Assembly: GCA_910586395.1 (NCBI GenBank)
Contig: CAJUFX010000004.1
Coordinates: 1 to 64,000, forward strand
DNA from: an uncultured Bacteroidales bacterium
GTDB taxonomy: Bacteria; Bacteroidota; Bacteroidia; Bacteroidales; P3
DNA: 64,000 nt
Direction of reading: 5' to 3'
The notes beneath the pieces are model-generated. The model had not been told where the DNA came from and did no database searches. It worked only from the letters and a program-made list of their open reading frames with translations. The position numbers were made by a program, and so were the translations under genes. Each line of letters opens with the position of its first letter. Positions within the stretch are counted from its first letter, which is position 1. Shown here in pieces: positions 57,401-64,000 of this stretch.

Positions 57401-58933
57401 GTGGTTTTTGTCCATGAAGTATGCCGACGACGCCAATAACGCGGAGGCCGTCATATCCACGCCCATCGGGTCGAACTCGTAATAAAAATCCCCGCGGGTC
57501 GGTTCATAGGGATCGACTTCCAGATTCCAAACGGCTATGCCGCCGCTGATATTATCGCTATGCGCCTTCAAGACCAAATGATAGACGCCGTCCGCGGCCG
57601 CCGTGTAAAAAAACGTGGCGACCCGCTCGTGGCTGTTCGAAAAACCTTCGTCCTTCCAATAGCCAGTCATGCGGCTTTCATCCAAAAAATCAACGTCCGT
57701 CATGTAAGCCGACAACTTTTCGGCGGCGGTCGAAAGCCCCGTGTAGTGGAAACGGAACCGGTAGGTCTGTCCGCCCGACAGACGGATGCCCGGACCGGCC
57801 AAACGCGCGTTATTATCGGTACCCGACGTCGCGATATAGGCGCAGGCCTTTTCATTCTGCGTACCGAATTGCCAGGTGGTCTGCGGTGTATGCGCGTCGT
57901 AAAGGGCCGTCCAGCGTTGGTTGAGCGTATTGTTGTCGAAAGCGAACGTGAACGGAGGCTGGTAAGGTGCATCGTAAATGGCGGCGAAAACCGGCGCGGC
58001 CGTATCGTTTTCCAACGGATCGCCTGAAGGACGGTCGGTCAGAAAGACCCGGATGCGGTTGGAGCCGGAAGACAACACGGCCGGTTCGTTGAAACTGACC
58101 AACACCTCGCCGCCCACCGGAATGTCTTGAATGAAACTCTGCTTGACGACCGTCTGCGAACCGACCGTGTAACAAAGCGAAAATTCCGTCACGGCCGCCG
58201 TCCCCTCGTTGCGCACCCAGGCGGAAACGATCTGCGGGGCGGTGCTGTAATGCGAAACGGGCGTTACGATTTTGCCCATGGCCAGGTCGTAGGGACTTTT
58301 TTGCGAAACCTCGATGGATTTGATGCGGAGTTTGCGACCGAGTCCGTCGCTAAAAATTTCATCTTTGGCATAAAACGTAAACGTCAAGGCGTAAGTGCCC
58401 GATGCGGCCGGCGAAAAATCGTAGGTTACAGGCGCCTGTTCGCCGGCGGAAAAACCGGCCTCGTTGAAAACAATCAGATTGTCGTCGGCGTCAGGTAAGA
58501 ATGTAATATCGTAACCGTCATCTACGGACTGATTTTCAGGTGCCAGACGCCAATAATAATTGGCATCCGAAAAAACCGCATCCGTCTCATACACGACCGT
58601 CAGACGATACGTGAACCCTTGCTCGAACCGAAACGGCCGCGTCACCAGCGTGGCGTTCATATCAATATCATTCACCGTGTACGTCGGATACAAGGCGTCC
58701 CCAGACGCCGTTTCAATCGCCCATCCTTCCGGCACACCCATATCACTGGTAAACTGATACAAACCATTGTCCTTACCCGGCGCAGACGCTGTACCGAAAT
58801 CCGAGGCATAAGGGAAATTACTGTAAGCCTGAGCGGAAACCGGTTCGGATAAACAGCCCAAACCGACCAAACCTATCCCGAAACACAGGAAAATACGGGT
58901 TTTCAGAACCTCATATAACTTTTGTAATTTCAT
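54443..58933 (-). CDS. Giant T9SS cargo protein of alternating jelly-roll and CARDB-like modules
   Basis: The 1,496-residue product begins at Met 58933 (signal peptide CFGIGLVGLGCLSEPVSA). It alternates about five jelly-roll (choice-of-anchor J/MAM-like) units, marked by FPYASDFGTAS, PPFTFAFDNNTLNQRW, FYYEFDPMGVD, ISSLAAEPSWQFV and LGYDFENNVLPGNVEDRNG, with CARDB-like units (AWVRNEGTAAVTEFSL, YRNFGDAISAARLKFYY, LEIRNDGYLAYDSVPI, VRLRNNGRVTIHDVPLVL, VRIENRGRTSASDVPIE). It ends with a T9SS type A sorting domain: LVYPNPAHDVLYVEVP, LAIYSMRGVHCL and FPEGLYVLRLSG with a basic tail. It should be exported through T9SS and act at the surface in adhesion or matrix binding. Confidence 0.92.
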   Translation of the reverse strand: MKLQKLYEVLKTRIFLCFGIGLVGLGCLSEPVSAQAYSNFPYASDFGTASAPGKDNGLYQFTSDMGVPEGWAIETASGDALYPTYTVNDIDMNATLVTRPFRFEQGFTYRLTVVYETDAVFSDANYYWRLAPENQSVDDGYDITFLPDADDNLIVFNEAGFSAGEQAPVTYDFSPAASGTYALTFTFYAKDEIFSDGLGRKLRIKSIEVSQKSPYDLAMGKIVTPVSHYSTAPQIVSAWVRNEGTAAVTEFSLCYTVGSQTVVKQSFIQDIPVGGEVLVSFNEPAVLSSGSNRIRVFLTDRPSGDPLENDTAAPVFAAIYDAPYQPPFTFAFDNNTLNQRWTALYDAHTPQTTWQFGTQNEKACAYIATSGTDNNARLAGPGIRLSGGQTYRFRFHYTGLSTAAEKLSAYMTDVDFLDESRMTGYWKDEGFSNSHERVATFFYTAAADGVYHLVLKAHSDNISGGIAVWNLEVDPYEPTRGDFYYEFDPMGVDMTASALLASSAYFMDKNHNGQAWQLTNAPVYNGEAAAKGGEAFMSSSGGHTTDDWMVFNPLYLEGGKTYTLSYMSRAGGNNHNVILESMICREAFAFGGASEIVQTGKNEINTAVYTQARYTFTPAESGNYQLAFRYNTYISKDVDLEVDNFSVYLDHVGLFEVERRDLELAYVDIPVGAQMGQRNVYIKCGYRNFGDAISAARLKFYYRIGGQAVVSESAVQTVAAGGIGRHNFNKAADFSRDTLNEVRIWAQDGDAVITDTFKLTVRSLKSHYPPYRDLLTEETKDEWRISSLAAEPSWQFVKDGAYEAPYAARTLASDGVLDDYLVLPPIQCQKDTVYMLAFYAKSSQDRLDPAQAGLSLVYSTKGYGVADFDRNIGRVDALTTEYESYRFHFKAQESGPAFVAFHSQLPAYGGSNWIDHVVVLDSVSASYSYMALTDIAYRRVTGCDEDRTTEVELEIRNDGYLAYDSVPILYKMDDLPVRTYWLENGLADLSERRFTLPDRWDLSVAGNHRIKVWIGMSHEFDRSDDTLTVLFRADDMAQLPLGYDFENNVLPGNVEDRNGDRIGWELRRNADSAYAGRYYVRYQGTGQAADDDWKLPCFYAEAGEYTLDFYMSAPYASEELLEVYLLHYDETDAGGDMVRELLSDAVVSHPDYQLYQLPFKVQTGHYGVMFRIKSEADGRTLCIDNLTIAGYGLKDVALSAIVSPAEADTYNDPLAVTVRLRNNGRVTIHDVPLVLTINGEEVQREEVPTMEGNTEMDYTFPNPIDLHVPGTYRIAVSAEWVLDQRPGNNRQEITRVQADELDLALTVLTSPMAGRKPYGKEETLAVRIENRGRTSASDVPIETVVNGTRHLNGILPKIDAGEAIVYTFDQTVDMSDSAWYVFVICLSPATPDNNPLNDTLYSRIDGRYEKTANENVSPTDGRLVYPNPAHDVLYVEVPNGFTHLAIYSMRGVHCLSRTVAAGLRCGIPVADFPEGLYVLRLSGTAGEKTIKWIKTR

Positions 58934-58990
58934 GCCGCTTTCCATGATTGTGGTTTACTATAAATCTGACACACCTATTCTAAAAACAGA

Positions 58991-59022
58991 CAAATTTACA
59001 AATTCACTACCTTTGTACAAAA
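58991..59022 (-). promoter_or_regulatory. Promoter of the giant cargo gene
   Basis: On the minus strand TTTTG (59022-59018), 19 bases, TAAATTTG (58998-58991). It lies about 57 bases before the ATG at 58933 and overlaps the plus-strand element at 59008. Confidence 0.6.
59008..59015 (+). promoter_or_regulatory. -7 element of the IPExxxVDY-like gene
   Basis: TACCTTTG, 71 bases before ATG 59086. No exact TTG at the usual distance. It lies between the two elements of the divergent minus-strand promoter, so the two polymerase sites should exclude each other. Confidence 0.45.
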
Positions 59023-59085
59023 TTTACGCCCAAGCCGAGCGCAAATCGTGCAGGTTTGCCGAAGCGCGCGGTAAAATTTCACGCT

Positions 59086-59667
59086 ATGCCGCAAACAAAA
59101 AAAATCTTCACGCTGGACATCGATTTGGATTTTCTCGACAATGTGTATGTCTTGGGCATCCAAGCCCCCCTGTTACCCCTGCATCGCCTGGCCTACTTTT
59201 TGAATGAACGCGCCCAATGGAATCTGACGCGGGTGGACGATTATTCGGTGCATGAAGCGGATTGCAACAGGCCGAACGGCGTTGTAGGCGGCGTTGTAGG
59301 CGGCGGGGCGGTAGGCGGGACGGAAATGGGCCTGCGGCCGGGCGGGCCAACGGATAGCCGGCAGGCGAGCGAAGCGAATCAGCCGGAAGACGAATCGGAA
59401 CTGTACGCGCTGTTGCAACACACGTTGCCGTTGGATCGGCTGAATGTCTTTTTGCTGGAAAACAAAAATCCCGAACCGCTCGTCAAGGCCGAGAACTGCG
59501 ATTATTTTCTCATGGCCTGCGGCGAGACAGCCCGTTACGACTTCGACGCACTGACCGCCATCGTGGAAGGCATAGAGTCGGTTTTCAGCGTCTATCCGAT
59601 CGATGTAAGACGACACGACGCACTGAAACGCTTTTTCATGATAAAAAAACGGTTTCCTGAGATATAG
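59086..59667 (+). CDS. IPExxxVDY-like family protein with a VG-rich insert
   Basis: The 193-residue product (ATG 59086; the longer frame starts at TTG) has TLDIDLDFLDNVYVLGIQAP and LHRLAYFLNERAQWNLTRVDD near the N-terminus, and near the end NVFLLENKNPEPLVKAENCD with YFLMACGE, which resembles the Bacteroidetes family named after its IPExxxVDY motif; here the motif reads PEPLVKAENCDY. Function unknown. Between, residues about 62-100 are a VG- and Gly-rich insert (VVGGVVGGGAVGG) made of 12-bp DNA repeats. The gene is divergent from the giant cargo. Confidence 0.65.
   Translation: MPQTKKIFTLDIDLDFLDNVYVLGIQAPLLPLHRLAYFLNERAQWNLTRVDDYSVHEADCNRPNGVVGGVVGGGAVGGTEMGLRPGGPTDSRQASEANQPEDESELYALLQHTLPLDRLNVFLLENKNPEPLVKAENCDYFLMACGETARYDFDALTAIVEGIESVFSVYPIDVRRHDALKRFFMIKKRFPEI
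59278..59319 (+). repeat. In-frame 12-bp tandem repeat
   Basis: GGCGTTGTAGGC occurs twice in tandem, followed by GGCGGGGCGGTAGGCGGG. It codes for Gly-Val-Val-Gly units in the IPExxxVDY-like protein. Confidence 0.7.
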
Positions 59668-59709
59668 AGGAGAATAAGTGGATTTTATCGCAAAACAAGA
59701 GACAAAATA

Positions 59710-62700
59710 ATGAAACAGCATCGACGGGCCGCGCAACGGACGGCGAAAAGACTTTACCTGACGGGCTTGGTGGGCCTGATGTTGAGCGCGTTGAACCCAA
59801 GCGCGGCGATGGAGGCGGTTTCCAAACGGCCGGCCGAACGGTTGCGGCAGGCCGACAGCCTGAGCCTCTACTATGCCGAAGAACTTTACCATGACCCGAG
59901 TTTGGCCGATTCGCTCGCGGGCTTACAGGATGATTTAAAGACCGCTTTCGCCAAGCCCGCCCGTCTCGATTCGCTGGAGACGGCTTGGAAAACGGCGATG
60001 AGCATCTTGGAACGCCTGCCCGACGGCACGGCCGGCTTGGCCGAGACCGCCGGTTACCTTGCGCGACAGGTCGCCAAGGTGCGTCCGGAACAGACATGGC
60101 CGGCGCGTTTGCGCGTGTGGCGGCTGTTGTACGAAAAAGGCGTTTGGCGCTTGGGAACCTACCGGAACGCCTTACGGGCGGCAGGCAACGGGGCGCGGGC
60201 GGCAGGACGCGGACAGCAAGACGCAGGCAACGGGACGCGGGCGGCGGCTTGGCTGGCCTTGGCCGAAACGTATCGGTTTCCGCACCCCGACTCGGCGCAT
60301 TTTTACGCCACGCAGGCCTTGGCATGGATAGAGGCTGAGACGGCGGGGGCGACGACGGCGGGGGCGGCTTCGGCGGGAACAGCCGATTCGGCCACGGCGG
60401 CACGCGCCCGTCTGCTCATCAGCAGCCTGGAAGCGCCGTTTTTCTCAGTAAGCGGCTTGCACGCCTATACGCCCGGCCGGCCGATGCTGTGGTCGGTCTG
60501 CGCCAAAAACGTGCGACGGCTACCCTATCGCATTTTCCGCGTGCCGGCCGAAGACCGCCTGAATTTTTTGAGCGGCATGATGCCGTTGGACCGCTATGCG
60601 GCCGACAAACAGCCGGTGCGGGAAGGCGTATGGTTACTTGACCGTTTTCCGCAAGACTGTCGGGAACACCGCGCCGAACTGAGCCTGCCGCCCTTGCCGG
60701 CCGGCACCTATCTGCTGGCGGTCGATAACAAGGTTTTTCTGCCGTTTCAGGTTTCCGGCTTGGCGTTCATCGATTTAGGGACAACCGGATTCACGGTCGG
60801 CCGCAACAGCGGAGAGCCGGTTGCCGGCGTGACACTCGATATCTTCACGGCCCAATACGATTACGTCAGCCATCTGAACCGTTACGAACGTCTAGGCGGG
60901 ACGCGGCGGTCACAAGCGGACGGCGCCGTTTCGTGGGAGGACTTACAGGGAGAAGAAACGGCCGGCGGCGAAGCGACGGGCCATGGACGGCAAGCGGATA
61001 CCGGGGCCGAGGCGGAAGCACGGCGGGAACGCTTGCGGCTGAACCGCTTTTTCCTGTTGCGTCAGGGCGAAGACAGCCTGATCCGGACGTTCGTCCGACC
61101 GCCTTTCTCGGTTTGGAACCGTGCGGACGCGCAACCGGATGATCTGGACACGCTGGCGGGCGTGCATTTCTTCTTGGACCTGCCGGTTTATAAGGCCGGC
61201 GACAGTGTCCGCTTCAAAGGCGTGCTATGGGCCCGCAGGGCGGGGAAAGGCGCGCCCTTTACCTTGGCGGGACGCAGACTGATATTGTCGCTGGGCGCGC
61301 CTGACCCGCTCGGGCGCCGCGGCCGCAGCCGACAGGCGGAAGACGAAACGCCCTATCTGTATGCTGAAACCGACAGCCTGGGCGGGTTTACGGGCGGTTT
61401 CCGGCTGCCGGACGCGGCGACCGCCGGCCTTTGGCAGCTGCGGGCCCGGCTGAACGACCCGGCCCGACCGACAGAACGAGAGAAGCCGGCGGGTGCCATT
61501 TACATAGCCGAACACTATCCGTTCCATTTCCGCGTGGAGGCTTACCGGCCGCCGCAATTTGAAATCCAGTTGGAAAACCGTGACAGCGCGGTGTGGGGAC
61601 GGATCATGGCTTTGGACGGACAGGCCTTGACCCACGGCAACGTCCGCATAGACATCCGTTTGGCGGACGGGAACTTCTGGCAACCCCGGCCGGCCGGCGC
61701 GGCGGGCGATGCCAAGACCTGGCAGGCTTCGCTGACCACCGATGCCGACGGCTGTTTCCGGCTGCCGATTCATCTTTTCACGCATTTGGAAGCAACGCGG
61801 CCGGACGATGCCGATGCCCTGCAGGAAAGCCGCGCGTGGGGCGGCTACGACCTGACCTGCACCGTGACCGACCTCAACGGCGAAATACAGACGGCTTCGC
61901 TTTGGCTGCCGCTGCAAAGCCAACCGTGGCGGGCGGAACTGCTTGTGCCGGAAAACCGCTTGGCGGACAAGGCGGACAAGACGGCCACAGACCGCGCGGC
62001 GGCGCAGACGGCCGACACATTCAAACTCTTGGTCCGTAACGCCTTGAACGAAATACGGACGGCCTACTGCCAACTGACCATCTACCGCCTGACCGATACC
62101 CTGCCCGACCGCGCTTTCGACCGCCGCTTCCCCGAACCCGACCGTTACCTGATACCGCTCGAAACGTTTCTGCGCGACTTCCCCGACGAGCCTTATTTTA
62201 CATCGGCAACCCGGCAGGCCGCCGCCAAGCGGCAGACCGTCTTTACGCACGACGGCCGCGACACGGCCTTTACGGCCTGCCTGCCCGACGGTCACTACGC
62301 CTACCGCGTGCGGATAACGCATCCGTATGTGGCGGGGCGAACCGACAGTTGCGAAGGCGTCTTCACACTCGGCCGGCAACCGCTTGTGCCGGCGGTCTAT
62401 GCCGATTTCGAAAACGACAGCCTGCGCCTGCGTCGGGTCGTTCCCGAAACGAGACCATGGGCCGACGATACGGCCTATGCCGCCACCCACCTCTATTACA
62501 GCATCGAAAACCGCAACGGCCGGACGAAACAGGGCTGTCTGCCCCTCAACGCGGCCGATACGGCGGCTGGCTTCGACCTGCTGGCCCTCGGCTTTACGCC
62601 CCACGACGACCTCAACCTCCTGCTGGCTTACGTCTGCGGCGGCCGGCTGTTCCAGCAAAGCCTGTACCGCCCGGGACTATCGGCCGAATCCCCTTTGACA

Positions 62701-64000
62701 CTCACGATAGACCGCCTTTCCGACAGCGCGCGCACAAAGACGGCCGACACCTTGACGCTGCAAGTCAGCCGCGATGGCCAAAGTCTGCCCGGCCGGCCGC
62801 TGACGCTCGCGCTCTACGACGACGCGCTCCATGCGTTCGCGCCCGAAAACTGGTTTTCCGGACGGCCGCCGCGTATCGTACCGCCGGCGACGCCGACACC
62901 TTTCGACTGCCATTTTTACGGCTACGACCCGCTTTGGTTTACGCAGGACGCGGCTTATACGTCGCCCGACGCCTACCGTTTCGACCTCGACCGGCGTAGT
63001 CAAGACCGGGGCGGCCGGAAAACGATGGCCCTCGGCATGCGGATGGCCAAATCGGCCGACGCCAATGAAACCGCCTTGACGGCGGCTACCGGCGCCGCGC
63101 CATATGCCGAAACGGGAGCTGAGACGGCGGCGGAGACGGAACCCGGCCTATCCGGCAACCTGCCCCGGCCGCGCGATGAACAGCCGGCTTCCGTCTATTT
63201 CTTCCCGACCCTTTACAGCGATGCCGACGGCCGCCTGCAGTTGCCGTTCCGCCTGCCGGCCGCCCCCGGTCGCTACCGCTGGGTCGTCGCGGCCTACGAC
63301 CGCGACCTGCAGGCCGCCTACGCGACCCAAACCACACGGGGCTTTCAGGATTACCGGCTTTCCTGGCAACCGCCGCGCTTTATTTATGCCAGCGACAGCC
63401 TCCGTCTCTCGGCCAAGGCCACGCGTCTGGATGCGGTCAAACCGCAAACGGGCCGTATCGTTTGGGAAATAGCGGGACAACGCTACGAAAGCACGCTGGC
63501 CTGGACGGCCGGCGAATCGGAAAAACGCCTGACCGCCCCCGTCGTTTTCAGTCCGCGGGACAGCGGCACGCTGGCGGTCAAACTGTACCTGACCGTCGAA
63601 CCGGACGGCACCAACGCCACAAACGCCAACTCCGCGGCCGCCAACTCCCAAGGCGACGCGCTCCAAACGCAAATTCCCGTGCTTCCCGACCGCCTCTCCC
63701 TGCGCGAACACATCCCGTTCTATATCCGGCCCGGGCAACAAATCACGATGACCCTGCCCAAGACGCTGTGCGACGCGCTTCGGCAAAGTCCGACCGTCGA
63801 TACGGTCTTCTTTTGGCCGACCTCCCAATCTCAACGCATTGAACTGCTATGCAACGAATTAACATTGGATTCGGCCGACCACGCCTACAACGCCCTGTGG
63901 CACTACCTCAAAGCCCGCTTGCTGCACGGCGACAAGTCCCGACAGACCACCAACACCTATCAAAGGCTCTGCCGGTTTCTGACGCCCGACGGCGGCTTCT
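59710..64000 (+). CDS. Alpha-2-macroglobulin family protein (5' part; runs off the right edge)
   Basis: The frame from ATG 59710 is open to the window end, giving 1,430 codons without a stop. The N-terminus is basic and then hydrophobic (LYLTGLVGLMLSALNPSAAM), a signal peptide. At about residue 485 is an MG2-type strand (HFFLDLPVYKAGDSVRFKGV), and near residue 1170 VYFFPTLYSDADGRLQLPFR with RYRWVVAAYDRDL, which is the family's A2M domain entry. Bacterial A2M proteins trap or inhibit host and rival proteases in the periplasm or at the surface. The thioester and C-terminal receptor-like part would be beyond the window. It carries insert-like Ala/Gly/Arg repeats around residues 157-181 and 215-240. 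Confidence 0.88.
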   Translation, partial: MKQHRRAAQRTAKRLYLTGLVGLMLSALNPSAAMEAVSKRPAERLRQADSLSLYYAEELYHDPSLADSLAGLQDDLKTAFAKPARLDSLETAWKTAMSILERLPDGTAGLAETAGYLARQVAKVRPEQTWPARLRVWRLLYEKGVWRLGTYRNALRAAGNGARAAGRGQQDAGNGTRAAAWLALAETYRFPHPDSAHFYATQALAWIEAETAGATTAGAASAGTADSATAARARLLISSLEAPFFSVSGLHAYTPGRPMLWSVCAKNVRRLPYRIFRVPAEDRLNFLSGMMPLDRYAADKQPVREGVWLLDRFPQDCREHRAELSLPPLPAGTYLLAVDNKVFLPFQVSGLAFIDLGTTGFTVGRNSGEPVAGVTLDIFTAQYDYVSHLNRYERLGGTRRSQADGAVSWEDLQGEETAGGEATGHGRQADTGAEAEARRERLRLNRFFLLRQGEDSLIRTFVRPPFSVWNRADAQPDDLDTLAGVHFFLDLPVYKAGDSVRFKGVLWARRAGKGAPFTLAGRRLILSLGAPDPLGRRGRSRQAEDETPYLYAETDSLGGFTGGFRLPDAATAGLWQLRARLNDPARPTEREKPAGAIYIAEHYPFHFRVEAYRPPQFEIQLENRDSAVWGRIMALDGQALTHGNVRIDIRLADGNFWQPRPAGAAGDAKTWQASLTTDADGCFRLPIHLFTHLEATRPDDADALQESRAWGGYDLTCTVTDLNGEIQTASLWLPLQSQPWRAELLVPENRLADKADKTATDRAAAQTADTFKLLVRNALNEIRTAYCQLTIYRLTDTLPDRAFDRRFPEPDRYLIPLETFLRDFPDEPYFTSATRQAAAKRQTVFTHDGRDTAFTACLPDGHYAYRVRITHPYVAGRTDSCEGVFTLGRQPLVPAVYADFENDSLRLRRVVPETRPWADDTAYAATHLYYSIENRNGRTKQGCLPLNAADTAAGFDLLALGFTPHDDLNLLLAYVCGGRLFQQSLYRPGLSAESPLTLTIDRLSDSARTKTADTLTLQVSRDGQSLPGRPLTLALYDDALHAFAPENWFSGRPPRIVPPATPTPFDCHFYGYDPLWFTQDAAYTSPDAYRFDLDRRSQDRGGRKTMALGMRMAKSADANETALTAATGAAPYAETGAETAAETEPGLSGNLPRPRDEQPASVYFFPTLYSDADGRLQLPFRLPAAPGRYRWVVAAYDRDLQAAYATQTTRGFQDYRLSWQPPRFIYASDSLRLSAKATRLDAVKPQTGRIVWEIAGQRYESTLAWTAGESEKRLTAPVVFSPRDSGTLAVKLYLTVEPDGTNATNANSAAANSQGDALQTQIPVLPDRLSLREHIPFYIRPGQQITMTLPKTLCDALRQSPTVDTVFFWPTSQSQRIELLCNELTLDSADHAYNALWHYLKARLLHGDKSRQTTNTYQRLCRFLTPDGGF
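60181..60245 (+). repeat. Direct repeat in the A2M gene
   Basis: GCAGGCAACGGG(G/A)CGCGGGCGGC occurs at 60181-60203 and at 60223-60245, with one mismatch and in the same frame 42 bases apart, coding for AGNG(A/T)RAA twice. Confidence 0.75.

Overview
The window is a stretch of bacterial chromosome from a high-GC member of the Bacteroidota, most likely order Bacteroidales; I cannot fix the family. The evidence is a set of lineage traits: promoters of the TTTG-N19/20-TAnnTTTG type, type IX secretion (T9SS) parts (a PorW/SprE lipoprotein and cargo with C-terminal sorting domains), the BamA-OmpH-UppS-DUF6089-like cluster, the polA/PASTA/T9SS-cargo/RluD cluster, tandem DUF2723 membrane proteins, and S9, S41 and S8 secreted peptidases. 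No phage, insertion sequence, CRISPR array or rRNA operon was seen.

Layout. 1-2.4 kb: minus-strand envelope genes (two small secreted proteins with strong ribosome sites, one beta-barrel protein) interleaved with two decayed remnants of secreted proteins and a 350-nt leader that may be a structured RNA. 2.4-4.45 kb: a beta-barrel protein and an S41 peptidase lipoprotein in a translationally coupled pair, converging on tRNA-Glu(CTC). 4.8-21.3 kb, all plus strand: lepA, two DUF2723 membrane glycosyltransferase-like paralogues, a 4-TM protein, an MFS carrier, glnS, a DUF4369-like lipoprotein, lpxH, an MBL phosphodiesterase, thyA and an SDR, closed by a strong terminator. 21.5-28.96 kb: glycosyltransferase, unknown secreted protein, cobalamin adenosyltransferase, S9 peptidase, PPi-type phosphofructokinase and an alpha/beta hydrolase carrying an inserted palindromic element. 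29-31.46 kb: an AT-rich, probably acquired island with a subtilisin-like protease and a lipoprotein. 31.46-43.7 kb, minus strand: rluD, T9SS cargo, PASTA protein, polA (proofreading site lost), porW, purL. 44-46 kb: glyA and a small membrane protein. 46.2-58.9 kb, minus strand: VOC protein, SDR, ompH, bamA, uppS, DUF6089-like protein, nadK and a 1,496-residue T9SS cargo. 59-64 kb: an IPExxxVDY-like protein and an alpha-2-macroglobulin family gene that runs off the window.

The common theme is building and protecting the cell envelope: outer-membrane assembly (BamA, OmpH), undecaprenyl carrier (UppS), lipid A (LpxH), T9SS export (PorW plus two cargos), surface peptidases and A2M. Central housekeeping genes (lepA, glnS, thyA, polA, purL, glyA, pfk, nadK) are scattered among them.

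The least ordinary signals are: a cloverleaf-like 135-bp palindromic element beside the bamA operon promoter; a second, different palindromic element inserted in frame in a hydrolase gene; several in-frame low-complexity expansions; the decayed secreted-protein remnants at the left end; PolA without its exonuclease acids; and the AT-rich protease island. I did not find a system I can confidently call new.
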